Below are positions 1-9,202 of a DNA stretch of 41,646 bases, one piece after another. The stretch comes from Oscillospiraceae bacterium (lineage in GTDB: Bacteria > Bacillota > Clostridia > Oscillospirales > Ruminococcaceae). The translations under genes were made by a program, and so were the position numbers. Under the pieces are notes generated by a model that was given only the letters and a program-made list of their open reading frames with translations, was not told the origin of the DNA and did no database searches. Position 1 is the first letter of the stretch, and every line of letters begins with the position of its first letter. Location: positions 1 through 41,646 of the forward strand of contig JALEHK010000009.1 in assembly GCA_022770625.1 (NCBI GenBank). The letters are read 5' to 3'.

Positions 1-32
1 GACTGAAAATGGTTGAAAACCCGAAGCCATGA

Positions 33-548
33 TTATTCTTTTCCAAAAAAGGTTCCCATCTCTTTATCAAAGTTCAGTTCTTCTTCGGAATCGGTTTCCG
101 GCGAGGACTCCAGCGGTTTTACATAACAGACGATCCGGGAGACCTCTGTAAAGCCTGCGCCCTCATGGAACTGCTGGGAAAAGGTGTTATCGGCGGCGCA
201 GTCGCTTGCGAACTCGGTACAGCCATGCGCCTTTGCCCAGCTTTCGCAGCAGCGCACCAGACGGGAAGCGATTCCCGTGCGGCGGAACTGCGGCAGGATA
301 TAGATTCCCTCCAGATAGCCGACCGGGCTTGAAGCCGTTCCTTCAACGTAATCGTACCGGAGCGAGCACTGAGCGGCGCCTGCGGGCGCACCGTCCGAGT
401 AGGCGATAAAAACGGCAGCGCCTTTTCCGGAGACGGTGCTGAGAAGCTGCTCCTTCAGCTGCTGAAACGGATGCCCCTGCCAGAGCATCATGAAAATTCC
501 CGCCGCAAGCTCAGCATCCTGCGGGATCGCTTTTTTGATGGATAACAT
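33..548 (-). CDS. GNAT acetyltransferase, AAC(6')-like
   Basis: A 171-residue cytoplasmic acetyl-CoA-dependent N-acetyltransferase. The acetyl-CoA loop reads RRTGIA after the strand LEGIYILP, and WAKAHGCTEFASD follows. The combination SSPVGYLEGIYILP plus CTEFASD is, from memory, typical of the AAC(6')-I aminoglycoside 6'-acetyltransferases, so an aminoglycoside-like amine is a possible substrate; many chromosomal relatives act on other or unknown amines. After the GNAT fold (about residue 148) comes an acidic tail (SSPETDSEEE) of about 25 residues that I do not recognise. The ATG has an AGGAGG about 12 nt upstream, in the 21-nt gap after the P1 peptidase gene, so the two are probably cotranscribed. 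The GNAT fold is near certain; the substrate is not. Confidence 0.85.
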   Translation of the reverse strand: MLSIKKAIPQDAELAAGIFMMLWQGHPFQQLKEQLLSTVSGKGAAVFIAYSDGAPAGAAQCSLRYDYVEGTASSPVGYLEGIYILPQFRRTGIASRLVRCCESWAKAHGCTEFASDCAADNTFSQQFHEGAGFTEVSRIVCYVKPLESSPETDSEEELNFDKEMGTFFGKE

Positions 549-569
549 ATGGTGAAACGTCCTCCTGTG

Positions 570-1619
570 TCAAAGATATGGGCGAAGCAGCGGCAGCAGC
601 GCCTCTTTTACATGACCGTCCAAGCCAACGACCCTTTCGGCCGTCAGCATCGAATCCAGTACCGCTTCCTCAGTCGCTTCGGCGGCAGCCCGGAAAAGAA
701 GGTCTATCTTCCGCTCATCCAGCTGATAAACCGGATGGATGTCCGCTCGATCGTCGATCGGAAAGCGGTTTCCGGTCGAGAAACCGATAGCCACCTCGCC
801 GCTTCCGTGCCCGATATAGGAGCCAAGCCGGATCAGCCCGACCGGGCAGCGCTTAATCACGCGCCGGAGCTGACGGTCGCTCAGCGGAATATCGGTCGCG
901 AGGATCATCATGCAGGAGCCTTTATCCGGGGCGGCGGCGTTCAGCTTTTCACGCAGCTCGGCACCGATGTTTTTTGCCGCCGGGAGAGTGAAGTCGGCCA
1001 GACGGCCGTGGTTGGTCTGAACAAGGACGCCAAGGGTATACTCCTTCCCGTCCAGCGTGAGCGTTCGGGAGGCGCTCCCGATCCCGCCCTTGAGCGAATG
1101 GCAGGAGGTTCCCCGCCCCGCTCCGACCGCGCCGAGGGAGAAATCTTCAGAGGCGCTTTCGATCGCCGCAAAGACGTCCGCCTTTTCGACCGGGCGGTCG
1201 GCCAGACAGTTTAAGAAGGAGTCGTTGCATTCACCGACAACCGGATTGATCGAGGTCAGATTGATCCCATCTTTTTGGCAGAGATCCACCATATATTCAA
1301 CCAGAGCGTCGTGCACCTTTCCGACATTGAGCGTACCAGTCAGGGCAATCGGCGTTTCCAATGTTCCCAGCTCGTCGATCTGAACCAGTCCGAGCGTTTT
1401 TCCAAAGCCGTTGACGACAAAGGACGCGGCGGGCATCTTTTCGGCAAACGGGTTTTTGACCGGCGGCAGGATCACGGTCACGCCGGTCTCATACCTTCCG
1501 GTGTCAAGGGTACGGTGACCGACCCGAACACCCGGAACATCGGTAATGAGGTTCCGCTCCCCGCAGGGCAGTTCGCCGATACGGATGCCGAGCGCGCGGG
1601 CGCGGGTTTGTTTTTCCAT
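570..1619 (-). CDS. P1 family (DmpA/S58) aminopeptidase
   Basis: A 349-residue protein of the DmpA-type N-terminal nucleophile peptidases, which cleave themselves into two chains and then release N-terminal residues from small peptides or amides. Seen here: DVPGVRVGH at residues 27-35, the family opening; ECNDS at 130-134; and KGGIGSASR at 177-185, the processing region in which the small residue after GGIG becomes the N-terminal nucleophile. Length is usual. No signal peptide, so cytoplasmic. The ATG follows AAGGGGAG at good spacing. An intrinsic terminator ends only 18 nt before the start codon, so expression probably depends on read-through from the smsCB operon or on a promoter inside smsB. 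The AAC(6')-like gene follows 21 nt downstream. The natural substrate cannot be told. Confidence 0.88.
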   Translation of the reverse strand: MEKQTRARALGIRIGELPCGERNLITDVPGVRVGHRTLDTGRYETGVTVILPPVKNPFAEKMPAASFVVNGFGKTLGLVQIDELGTLETPIALTGTLNVGKVHDALVEYMVDLCQKDGINLTSINPVVGECNDSFLNCLADRPVEKADVFAAIESASEDFSLGAVGAGRGTSCHSLKGGIGSASRTLTLDGKEYTLGVLVQTNHGRLADFTLPAAKNIGAELREKLNAAAPDKGSCMMILATDIPLSDRQLRRVIKRCPVGLIRLGSYIGHGSGEVAIGFSTGNRFPIDDRADIHPVYQLDERKIDLLFRAAAEATEEAVLDSMLTAERVVGLDGHVKEALLPLLRPYL

Positions 1620-1637
1620 ACATATCTCCCCTTTTTC

Positions 1638-1681
1638 AAAAAGCGGCTCCTCCCACCCTTTTCGTGGAAGGAGCCGCTTTT
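1638..1681 (-). terminator. Rho-independent terminator after smsB
   Basis: An 18-bp stem (AAAAGCGGCTCC arms, one mismatch) with a 7-nt loop is followed on the minus strand by TTTTT. It lies 17 nt after the smsB stop and 18 nt before the P1 peptidase start. Confidence 0.85.
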
Positions 1682-1697
1682 ATTTCAGAAGCAAGTT

Positions 1698-2618
1698 TTA
1701 CTCCAAAAATGCGTCGATAATGATCTTTTCCGCTTCCGACTCGTCAAGACCCAGCGTTTCGAGTTTGAGCATCTGCTCGTTGTTGATGCGTCCGATCGCC
1801 GCTTCGTGAATGATCGCGGCTTCCGAATGGTTGGCTTCGATCTCAGGGATCGAGCGGACGTGCGCTTCGTCCATCAGAATGGTGTCGCACTGGATATGGG
1901 CATGACAGCGGGCATTTCCCTGAGCGATCGGATGGAAAACCTGATTCGAGGTATCCTTCGCGACCGAACGGGAGATCACCTGTGCCGAAGAATCCTCACC
2001 GTTTAAGTGGATCACGACATCCGAGGTCGCGGTCTGTGCGTCATGGGTCATCAGCCGTTCGGTGATCAACAGCTTGGCGTTTTTGCCGAGGGTCGCGTCG
2101 GTCTTGCGCAGGGTCGAAGAGACGCCGCCAATTTGAACCATCTCCATCTCGCAGGAAGCGCCTTCCGCCAGATCCACCAGCGTCGTCGGATTCAGCACCC
2201 GTTCGCCGGTTCCGGAACCTTCGCCGTAATGCTTTTCCACATAGCGAACATGGGCATTTTTACCGATCTTGAAGGCATGGATGCCGTCATGCTCCGACTT
2301 GGCATGGCCTTCGTTATGGATGCCGCAGCCGGCGATGATCGTTACGTCTGCGCCCTCGCCGATGATAAAGTCGTTATAAACCAGATCGTTCAGTCCCGAT
2401 TCGGTCAGGATGACCGGGATATGAACCGACTCGCCCTTCGTACCGGGGCGGACAAGGATGTCGATGCCGGGGCGGTCGGTCTTGGGAATGATCTTGATGT
2501 TCTCGGTCGAATAACGCTCAACGCCTTTGCTGTCCAGGCGGAGGTTGAACGCGCCGCCGGTCTTGCCGCTGATTCCGGCGATGGTTTCGAGCATATGGGA
2601 AATAAGCGCCTGATCCAT
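1698..2618 (-). CDS. smsB: SufB/SufD-like Fe-S scaffold protein (SmsB type)
   Basis: A 306-residue member of the SufB/SufD family, the scaffold on which Fe-S clusters are built together with the SufC ATPase. The C-terminal family region is clear: EANHSEAAIIHEAAIGRINN, then a short helical tail ending LDESEAEKIIIDAF. The middle is rich in beta-strand repeats, as in the SufBD right-handed helix. It is much shorter than SufB or SufD (usually 420-480 residues), and no second SufB/D, SufS or SufU gene is next to it. This two-gene layout matches the minimal SUF-like system (SMS) described in archaea and anaerobes. The start codon overlaps the smsC stop by one base (TGATG), implying coupled translation. 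Family certain; the SmsB name rests on size and context. Confidence 0.85.
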   Translation of the reverse strand: MDQALISHMLETIAGISGKTGGAFNLRLDSKGVERYSTENIKIIPKTDRPGIDILVRPGTKGESVHIPVILTESGLNDLVYNDFIIGEGADVTIIAGCGIHNEGHAKSEHDGIHAFKIGKNAHVRYVEKHYGEGSGTGERVLNPTTLVDLAEGASCEMEMVQIGGVSSTLRKTDATLGKNAKLLITERLMTHDAQTATSDVVIHLNGEDSSAQVISRSVAKDTSNQVFHPIAQGNARCHAHIQCDTILMDEAHVRSIPEIEANHSEAAIIHEAAIGRINNEQMLKLETLGLDESEAEKIIIDAFLE

Positions 2619-3355
2619 CAGCAGTTCCCCCTTTCATTGGTCATGCAGGAATGAGAGGACATATGGATGCTTCCAAGCTTGGGGAATACCTCTTCCCGCG
2701 GGCCGTAGGCCAGGATCCCGCCGTCCTGAAGCACCATGATGTCGTCCGCAAGCTGAAGAATACGCTCCTGATGAGAGATAATCAGTACGGTCTGTTCTCC
2801 GGTCTTTCTCAGCTTGTCAAAGGTATCGACCAGCATCGCAAAGCTCCACAGGTCGATGCCCGCTTCCGGTTCGTCAAAAATCGCAAGGGCGGGTTTTCTT
2901 GCCAGAAGGGTCGCGATCTCGATCCGCTTCAGCTCGCCGCCCGACAGGGTCGAGTCGATCTCACGGTCGATATATTCTCTTGCACAGAGGCCGACCTTGG
3001 AAAGATATTCACAGCAGACGTCCTCGGAAAGGGATGAGCCGTGCGCCAGTTCAAGGATACGGGAAATCTTCATTCCCTTAAAGCGGGGCGGCTGCTGAAA
3101 AGCGTAGCCGATCCCCTTCCGGGCGCGCTCGGTCACCGAGTAGGGGGTCATGTCTTCTCCGTTCCAGAGGATATTCCCGGAGGTGGACTTTTCAAGCCCC
3201 ATAATGAGCTTGGCAAGGGTGGACTTACCGCCGCCGTTGGGGCCGGTAATAACAATCAAACGGCCGTCCGGAACAGTAAACGAAAGATCACGGATGATCT
3301 CGGTTTTCCCATCGTTCTGGGCGACCTCAAAGGTCAGGTTTTTGACTTCAAGCAT
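2618..3355 (-). CDS. smsC: SufC-like ABC ATPase (SmsC type)
   Basis: A 245-residue cytoplasmic ABC ATPase that should power the SmsB scaffold. All nucleotide-binding motifs are present: Walker A GPNGGGKST, ABC signature LSGGELKR, Walker B LAIFDEPEAGID and switch IISHQ. An in-frame TTG lies nine bases upstream, but AAAGGA sits nine bases before the ATG that opens MLEVKNLTF, so I chose the ATG. It is the first gene of the operon, with a good promoter about 75 nt upstream. SufC-type ATPases differ from transporter ATPases in partner, not motif, so the assignment rests on overlap with the SufBD-family gene. Confidence 0.9.
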   Translation of the reverse strand: MLEVKNLTFEVAQNDGKTEIIRDLSFTVPDGRLIVITGPNGGGKSTLAKLIMGLEKSTSGNILWNGEDMTPYSVTERARKGIGYAFQQPPRFKGMKISRILELAHGSSLSEDVCCEYLSKVGLCAREYIDREIDSTLSGGELKRIEIATLLARKPALAIFDEPEAGIDLWSFAMLVDTFDKLRKTGEQTVLIISHQERILQLADDIMVLQDGGILAYGPREEVFPKLGSIHMSSHSCMTNERGNC

Positions 3356-3430
3356 CGTATTCAATCCTTTCGGAAATTTAGCAAAAAGCTATCGGGCACC
3401 GCTCCTTCAAGCAGCGATAAACCCTTATCT

Positions 3431-3459
3431 AGTATAGGACATTTCTGCACTTTTCGCAA
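3431..3459 (-). promoter_or_regulatory. Promoter of smsCB
   Basis: TTGCGA, a 17-nt spacer, then TATACT, reading leftward. The leader to the smsC start is about 70 nt and contains a short ATCG...CGAT inverted repeat. Confidence 0.75.
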
Positions 3460-3524
3460 GTATCTTTTCTAAAAAAGAGGCGGATTTTCCTTTATCTTTC
3501 TCCCGAAAGCCATCGGAGTCTCTA

Positions 3525-3553
3525 TTGTATCTTCCACACCGGTATGTTATACT
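3525..3553 (+). promoter_or_regulatory. Promoter of the MATE gene
   Basis: TTGTAT, a 17-nt spacer, then TATACT, with TG one base before the -10 (extended -10). It is back to back with the smsCB promoter, about 65 bp away. Confidence 0.8.
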
Positions 3554-3590
3554 GATATGGTTTTACAACAATGGAAAGGAAACGTTTCTT

Positions 3591-4934
3591 ATGCAGGAAA
3601 AGAAAAAAGGAATCGAGATGACTTCCGGATCGCTTTGGAAAAACATCTTTTTCTTCAGCCTTCCGTTGATGTTCTCGCAGATTCTCGAGGTTTTATTCAA
3701 TTTAAGCGACGTCGCGATAGCCGGTAAATTTGCCGACTACCGGGCGCTGGGATCGGTCGGTTCGACCACCCTTCTGGTCTCGCTCTTTACCGGGCTTCTG
3801 ATCGGGATGGGCAACGGCGTCAACGTCCGGGTGGCTCATGCGCTCGGAATCGGCGACGGGGAGGCCGTTCAGAAAACCATCCACTCTTCCTTTCTGATTT
3901 GCACGATCACCGGCGTGATCGTCGCAGCGGTCTGTCTGATCTTTGCAAAGCCGATGCTCACCCTTTTGCACACCAAGGACGAACTGATGGACGGGGCGGT
4001 CAACTACCTTCGGATCTACGCGCTCGGGCTTCCGGCGATGGGAATCTATAACTGCGGCAACGGTGTCATGAGCGCCACGGGCGATACCCGGCGGCCGCTG
4101 CTTTATCTGACGACCGCGGGCATCGTCAACGTCCTTCTGAACCTGTTTTTTGTTATCGGCTGTCATCTCGCGGCGGAGGGCGTTGCAATCGCAAGCGCCA
4201 TTGCGCAGTGTCTCTCGGCCTTTCTGATCCTGCGTCATCTCTGCTCCCGGCAGGACGCCTGCAAGGTCTCGTTTTCCAAGTTAAAACTCGACGGTCATGC
4301 GAGCAAGCAGGTATTGGCGCTCGGGATCCCTTCGGGGTTTCAGTACGCGATCTTCGCGATCGCCAACCTTTTTGTCCAGACGGGCTTAAACTCGTTTGAT
4401 GCCATCACCGTTTCGGGAAACTCGGCCGCAGGAAACGCCGATACGCTGATTTTTAACGTCATGGCAGCCTTTTATACCGGATGCGCCAGTTTTATAAGCC
4501 GCAACCGGGGCGCCGGAGACCGAAGCCGGATGACCAAAAGCTATCTGATCAGCCTATTTTACTCCTTTATGGCGGGAGCGATCCTCGGCGGGGCGATGCT
4601 TGTATTCGGGCGGCAGTTCCTCTCGCTCTTTGCAAGCGAACCGGCGGTCATTGACGCGGGGGTTGACCGGCTGCGGATCATGGCTTTCTCCTACGCGATC
4701 AGCGCGTTCATGGACTGCTCCATCGCCGCCTCGCGCGGGATCGGAAAGAGCGTTGTTCCGACGATCATCGTTATTCTCGGCTCCTGTGTGTTCCGGGTAA
4801 TCTGGGTCTATACCATATTCGCCTATTTCGGAACGATCACTTCGCTTTATCTCCTCTATTTCTTCTCGTGGACGATCACCGGGTTTGCGGAGATCCTTTA
4901 CTTCGTCATCAGCTACCGGAAGCTGAAGGTATAA
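3591..4934 (+). CDS. MATE family efflux transporter
   Basis: A 447-residue polytopic membrane protein of the MATE (multidrug and toxin extrusion) family, normally Na+- or H+-driven exporters of cationic compounds or metabolites. About twelve hydrophobic segments run from residue 20 to the end in two similar halves; the N-half carries the typical IFFFSLPLMFSQILEVLFN opening and LSDVAIAGKF. The ORF is open upstream to 3525, but that stretch contains the promoter; ATG 3591 follows GGAAAGG at good spacing. It is a single-gene unit with its own promoter and terminator. Substrate unknown; the C-terminal half resembles the broad clostridial MATE group rather than a named pump. Confidence 0.93.
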   Translation: MQEKKKGIEMTSGSLWKNIFFFSLPLMFSQILEVLFNLSDVAIAGKFADYRALGSVGSTTLLVSLFTGLLIGMGNGVNVRVAHALGIGDGEAVQKTIHSSFLICTITGVIVAAVCLIFAKPMLTLLHTKDELMDGAVNYLRIYALGLPAMGIYNCGNGVMSATGDTRRPLLYLTTAGIVNVLLNLFFVIGCHLAAEGVAIASAIAQCLSAFLILRHLCSRQDACKVSFSKLKLDGHASKQVLALGIPSGFQYAIFAIANLFVQTGLNSFDAITVSGNSAAGNADTLIFNVMAAFYTGCASFISRNRGAGDRSRMTKSYLISLFYSFMAGAILGGAMLVFGRQFLSLFASEPAVIDAGVDRLRIMAFSYAISAFMDCSIAASRGIGKSVVPTIIVILGSCVFRVIWVYTIFAYFGTITSLYLLYFFSWTITGFAEILYFVISYRKLKV

Positions 4935-4962
4935 CGGCTTTTTCAATAAAGCCTGAATGTTC

Positions 4963-4995
4963 AAAAAGCGGCGGGAAAATCCTGCTGCTTTTTTT
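4963..4995 (+). terminator. Terminator of the MATE gene
   Basis: AAAAAGCGGCGGG, loop aaaat, then CCTGCTGC and a seven-T run. The stem includes two G-U pairs. Confidence 0.88.
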
Positions 4996-5001
4996 ATGCG
5001 C

Positions 5002-5045
5002 AAAAATCCCCCGTGCCACAGGCACGAGACCCGTGGACACAGGGG
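5002..5045 (-). terminator. Terminator of leuS and its operon
   Basis: Reading leftward: CCCCTGTG pairs with CACGGGGG, then after one bulged base CCAC pairs with GTGG, with a 13-nt loop and ATTTTTG after the stem. It is 8 nt after the leuS stop and closes the long minus-strand run. Confidence 0.8.
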
Positions 5046-5053
5046 AAAAGAAT

Positions 5054-7600
5054 TTATTTCGCAACGATATTGACCAGTTTGCCCTTGACGTAAAGCTCTT
5101 TTACGATCGTCTTTCCGGCAATCGCAGAGGCGATCTTTTCGTCCTGTTTCGCCAGTGCAATCGCGTCAGCCGCTTCGATATCGACCGGTACATTGATCTT
5201 GGCGCGGACTTTACCGCAGATCTGTACCGCAATCTCAACGGTCGATTCGGTGCACTTATTAGGATCGTAGGTCACCCATTTCTGGGAGGTGATCGGAGAA
5301 CCGAAGCCCATGATCTCGAACAGCTCTTCGGTGATATGAGGAGCGAAGGGGTTGAGCATAATCAGCAGGTCGCGGTATTCCCTGCGGGTAATCGCGCCGC
5401 TTGCTTCGATCTGATTGAGCATACCCATCATCGCGGCAATCGCGGTGTTGTACTTGAGGGTTTCGATGTCCTCAGAGACCTTCTTGATCGTCTTATTGAA
5501 GAGGACTTCCATCTCGGGACGATAGCTGTCGCCGTCGATCACGCGATCCTGGAGTTTCCAGATACGGTCAAGAAAGCGTTTGCAGCCGGCGATCGAGGAG
5601 GTGTTCCAGGGAGCGGACTGCTCAAAGTCGCCCATGAACATCTCGTAGGTACGCATCGTATCCGCGCCGTAATCACGAACGATGTCGTCAGGGTTGACGA
5701 CGTTGCCCAGAGATTTGGACATCTTGACGACCGGGTGATCCGCCATCTCGCCGTACTTTTCGACAAGCGCTTTCTTGGCGGCCTTTTCGGAGCCGTACTC
5801 TTCAACCAGTTTCTTCTGCTGATCGGCGGGGAGGTTCTGGAAGGCGTGAGGGTTCAGGCCGAGGATCATGCCGTGGCTGGTGCGCTTTTTATACGGCTCG
5901 GAATACGGAACCACGCCGATGTCGTAGAGGAAGTTGTGCCAGAAGCGGGAGTAAAGCAGGTGGAGAGTGGTGTGCTCCATACCGCCGTTGTACCAGTCAA
6001 CAGGCCCCCAGTATTCGAGCGCTTCCTTGCTGGCAAGTTCCTTATCGTTGTGCGGATCCATATACCGCAGGAAGTACCAGGAGGAACCCGCCCACTGAGG
6101 CATGGTATCGGTCTCGCGTTTTGCCGGGCCGCCGCAGCAGGGGCAGGTGGTGTTGACCCAGTCGGTATGGCGGGCAAGCGGAGATTCGCCGTCTTCACCC
6201 GGCTCAAAGTCGGTGATCTCGGGCAGGGTCAGCGGGAGCGCGCTTTCGGGCAGAGGCTGCCAGCCGCACTTCTCGCACTTGACCATGGGGATCGGTTCGC
6301 CCCAGTAACGCTGACGGGAGAATACCCAGTCACGCAGCTTATAGTTGACTTTATCGCAGCCTTTTCCGTTTTCTTCCAGCCAGTGAACCATCTTTTCCTT
6401 GGCGTCGGCAACGGAAAGTCCGTCCAGGAAGCCGGAGTTGACCAGCGTACCGGTCGCAACATCGGTGAAAGCGGCTTCATCGAGGTTGGAGGGAGTGCTG
6501 CCCTTGACGACTTCGATGATCGGGAGATCGAATTTCTTTGCGAACTCCCAGTCGCGGGTATCGTGTGCCGGAACCGCCATGATGGCGCCGGTGCCGTAGC
6601 TTGCCAGAACGTAGTCGGAGATAAAGATCGGGATCTCTTTTTCGTTGACAGGGTTGATGCCCATGACGCCGTCCAGACGAACGCCGGTCTTATCCTTATT
6701 CAGTTCGGTACGCTCCATATCGCTCTTGCGGGCGGCGGCGGCCTGATAGGCCTTGACCTCATCGGCATTCTTGATGATGCCCTTCTCGATCCACTCGCCG
6801 ATCAGCGCGTGCTCGGGGGAAACGACCATGTAGGTCGCGCCGAAGAGGGTGTCGCAGCGGGTGGTATAAACGGTCAGGGTATCGCCGGAGGTGGTGGTGA
6901 AGTTGACCTCAGCGCCGTGGCTGCGGCCGATCCAGTTTTTCTGCTGAGTCACAACGCGGTCGATATAATCCAGTCCGTCCAGACCGTCGATCAGCTTATC
7001 GGCATAGGCGGTGATCTTCAGCATCCACTGGCTCTTTTCCTTATGAACGACCGGAGAACCGCAGCGTTCGCAGACGCCGTTGACGACCTCTTCATTGGCC
7101 AAAACGACCTTACAGCCGGTGCACCAGTTGACGTTCATTTCCTTTTTGTAGGCAAGGCCATGCTTATACAGCTGGAGGAAGATCCACTGAGTCCACTTAT
7201 AATAGCCGGGATCGGTGGTATTGACCTCGCGCTCCCAGTCAAAGGAAAGGCCGAGGGATTTCAGCTGAGATTTGAAGCGGGCAACGTTCTGTTTGGTGAT
7301 GATCTCAGGATGGATGTGGTTTTTCATCGCAAAGTTCTCGGTCGGAAGGCCGAATGCGTCCCAGCCCATCGGATAGAGGACGTTATATCCCTCCAGACGT
7401 CTCTTTCTCGCGACGACATCCAGTGCGGTATAGCTGCGGGGATGGCCGACGTGGAGACCGGCTCCCGAAGGATAAGGGAACTCTACCAGCGGGTAGAATT
7501 TCGGTTTGCTGTGATCGATCTCCGCATGGAAGGTGCGGTTATCATCCCAGTATTTCTGCCACTTTTTTTCAATGGCCTGAAAATCATAGTAGCTGCTCAT
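5054..7600 (-). CDS. leuS: Leucine--tRNA ligase
   Basis: An 848-residue class I aminoacyl-tRNA synthetase that charges tRNA(Leu). The HIGH-type motif HVGH is at residues 50-53 in a [13 protein letters not shown] context, the zinc-type knuckles CTGC and CERC lie in the first third, the editing domain holds [14 protein letters not shown], and [14 protein letters not shown] marks the second ATP site. The C-terminal anticodon-binding domain ends with a VKGKLVN tail. An in-frame start nine codons upstream exists, but AGAAGGAAT precedes the ATG of MSSYYDF, the usual LeuS start. Last gene of the long operon, 42 nt after rsfS. No T-box is visible in that short gap, so any control would act at the distant operon promoter. 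Confidence 0.98.
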   Translation of the reverse strand: MSSYYDFQAIEKKWQKYWDDNRTFHAEIDHSKPKFYPLVEFPYPSGAGLHVGHPRSYTALDVVARKRRLEGYNVLYPMGWDAFGLPTENFAMKNHIHPEIITKQNVARFKSQLKSLGLSFDWEREVNTTDPGYYKWTQWIFLQLYKHGLAYKKEMNVNWCTGCKVVLANEEVVNGVCERCGSPVVHKEKSQWMLKITAYADKLIDGLDGLDYIDRVVTQQKNWIGRSHGAEVNFTTTSGDTLTVYTTRCDTLFGATYMVVSPEHALIGEWIEKGIIKNADEVKAYQAAAARKSDMERTELNKDKTGVRLDGVMGINPVNEKEIPIFISDYVLASYGTGAIMAVPAHDTRDWEFAKKFDLPIIEVVKGSTPSNLDEAAFTDVATGTLVNSGFLDGLSVADAKEKMVHWLEENGKGCDKVNYKLRDWVFSRQRYWGEPIPMVKCEKCGWQPLPESALPLTLPEITDFEPGEDGESPLARHTDWVNTTCPCCGGPAKRETDTMPQWAGSSWYFLRYMDPHNDKELASKEALEYWGPVDWYNGGMEHTTLHLLYSRFWHNFLYDIGVVPYSEPYKKRTSHGMILGLNPHAFQNLPADQQKKLVEEYGSEKAAKKALVEKYGEMADHPVVKMSKSLGNVVNPDDIVRDYGADTMRTYEMFMGDFEQSAPWNTSSIAGCKRFLDRIWKLQDRVIDGDSYRPEMEVLFNKTIKKVSEDIETLKYNTAIAAMMGMLNQIEASGAITRREYRDLLIMLNPFAPHITEELFEIMGFGSPITSQKWVTYDPNKCTESTVEIAVQICGKVRAKINVPVDIEAADAIALAKQDEKIASAIAGKTIVKELYVKGKLVNIVAK

Positions 7601-7642
7601 GTTGACTTGATTCCTTCTCTCCGTCAATTTCTCGTTTTAGGC

Positions 7643-8002
7643 TCAGTTTTCCTTCAGCAGGTGGGAAATATCGATCTGCTCGCCGTCTGCCCACAGACGC
7701 TCAAGGTTATAAAACTCTCTCGTTTCACGCAGGAAAACGTGAACGACAACGCCGGAATAGTCCAGTACAATCCAGTTCTCCGAACGGTAACCTTCGGTCG
7801 CGTGAGGCTTGATGCCCTTTTTAGAAAGCTGATACTCAACCTCATCAGCCAGCATCTTGACCTGGGTGTTGCTGCTTCCGGCCGCAATAACAAAGTAGTC
7901 GGCAATGATCGTAAGGTCGCCGATACGGATCGCGCGGATATCGTCTGCCTTTTTGCTGTCAAGGACGCGGACGATCTCTTCCATCAGTTCTTTGGATTCC
8001 AT
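7643..8002 (-). CDS. rsfS: Ribosomal silencing factor RsfS
   Basis: A 119-residue RsfS/Iojap/YbeB protein. The family binds ribosomal protein uL14 on the 50S subunit and blocks subunit joining when nutrients are short. Visible family features are KADDIRAIRIGDLTIIADYFVIA near residues 18-40, SSNTQVKMLADEV, and the C-terminal EGYRSENWIVLDYSGVVVHVF followed by REFYNLERLW. Length is normal. It lies between the LCP gene (49 nt) and leuS (42 nt), part of the conserved nadD-yqeK-LCP-rsfS order of Clostridia. Confidence 0.96.
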   Translation of the reverse strand: MESKELMEEIVRVLDSKKADDIRAIRIGDLTIIADYFVIAAGSSNTQVKMLADEVEYQLSKKGIKPHATEGYRSENWIVLDYSGVVVHVFLRETREFYNLERLWADGEQIDISHLLKEN

Positions 8003-8051
8003 CTGTTTTCAGTCAGTCCTTTCATCTATCGAAAATGGTTTTAGGTCTTAC

Positions 8052-9164
8052 TCAGGCGGCTTTTGAGGAGGTATCCTCGCTTCCGCCGGTGTTTCCGTCC
8101 AGAATATCGGTAACGGTCGCGGAGCCGACGTCATAGCCGGTGGAGCCGCCGACAATCCCGTCTACCGCAAGCTGATCCATCGGAATCTTTTCGGTATAGG
8201 GACGGAAGTAGTCGTTTAAGATGTCCGCCAGATCGTCTTTTAAAACGCGCCAGACCGACTGGCCGTTGTTGGCGGTAGCGGTCGTACCGGGGGCGGTATA
8301 GAAGCTCATGTTGTCGGTATCCATCTTGAGGATTTCCTGCACAAGAGACAGCGCCGTACCGACCGAGAGATCGGTTGTGACGTTATTCATAACGACCGAA
8401 GCAAGGCTTGTCAGCTCGCTGGTCGAAAGCCCTTTCATCTTGGAGAAGAGCGCGGCCAGGAACTGCCGCTGGGCATGGATTCGTCCGATGTCACCGCCCG
8501 AACGGGAATGACGCTCACGGACAAATTTTTCCGCTTCGACGCCCGAAAGGGTATGCGTTCCGGGGGAGAAGCTCACGCCCTCAAGCGTAAAACTCTCATC
8601 GATCGTCAGGGGCACGCCGCCGATCGCGTCTACGATCTGGATAAAGCCGTCCATATCGATCGTAACGTAGTGGTCAACGGTCAGAGAAAACTGGTCATAG
8701 ATGACCTCGGCCAGTCCCGAAATTCCATAGGAGCCGTAGATGGCGTTGATCTTTCCGGTCGAGGAGCGGTTGGTTCCGATCCATGTATCGCGGGGAAACT
8801 GAAGGGCGCGAACCGACCCTTCCTTCAGGTCGATCTGAACGAGCATAATCACGTCGGTCAGTTTTCCGCGGGAAACACCTGCGGTCTTATCGGTGGTATT
8901 ATAATCGATACCGGCGACAAGGAAGTTGACCGTCTGACCCTTTGCGGCCTCCGGTGTTTTGATGTCTTCGTCAATCACAGCATTGCTGGTCGATATGACC
9001 GTGCCCTGCTGGTCGGTTCTTTCAACAACGTCGGCAAGCGGCGTCCAGTTCATCAGCGATGTATATCCTGCCAGCAGCACCGAGCTGACGATCATAAAAA
9101 TCGACAGCGCAAGCAACAGGCCGTTTTTCACGCCCATCGGGGGCTTTTTCTTTCCCTTTGCCAT
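8052..9164 (-). CDS. LCP family cell-envelope glycopolymer transferase (LytR-CpsA-Psr)
   Basis: A 370-residue type II membrane protein. A basic N-terminus (AKGKKKPP) is followed by one transmembrane segment near residues 14-34, then an extracytoplasmic LCP domain with FLVAGID, RGKLTDVIML, LQFPRDTW, GKINAIYGSYG and FVRERHS. LCP proteins attach teichoic acid or capsule polymers from a lipid carrier to peptidoglycan. Two ATGs are two codons apart; AAAGGGA is too close to the first and fits the second, so MAKGKK is preferred. After the LCP domain, roughly 100 residues end in a Ser/Thr/Gly-rich tail (GNTGGSEDTSS). It sits between yqeK and rsfS as in many Clostridia. Confidence 0.93.
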   Translation of the reverse strand: MAKGKKKPPMGVKNGLLLALSIFMIVSSVLLAGYTSLMNWTPLADVVERTDQQGTVISTSNAVIDEDIKTPEAAKGQTVNFLVAGIDYNTTDKTAGVSRGKLTDVIMLVQIDLKEGSVRALQFPRDTWIGTNRSSTGKINAIYGSYGISGLAEVIYDQFSLTVDHYVTIDMDGFIQIVDAIGGVPLTIDESFTLEGVSFSPGTHTLSGVEAEKFVRERHSRSGGDIGRIHAQRQFLAALFSKMKGLSTSELTSLASVVMNNVTTDLSVGTALSLVQEILKMDTDNMSFYTAPGTTATANNGQSVWRVLKDDLADILNDYFRPYTEKIPMDQLAVDGIVGGSTGYDVGSATVTDILDGNTGGSEDTSSKAA

Positions 9165-9202
9165 GCACATTTCCCTTTCATGCGGTTTACCGAGCCTTTG
9201 CC

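Noticed and set aside
5002-5045. Riboswitch-like nested hairpin before leuS
   Set aside because: It lies after the leuS stop and ends in a T-tract; it is the operon terminator.
7601-7642. T-box leader for leuS
   Set aside because: Only 42 nt lie between rsfS and leuS, too short for a T-box, and there is no GGTGG-type element or terminator.
4868-8044. Plus-strand open frame of 1058 codons
   Set aside because: It is antisense to leuS and rsfS, whose motifs are complete. Long antisense frames are expected with this codon use; no known domain or ribosome site.
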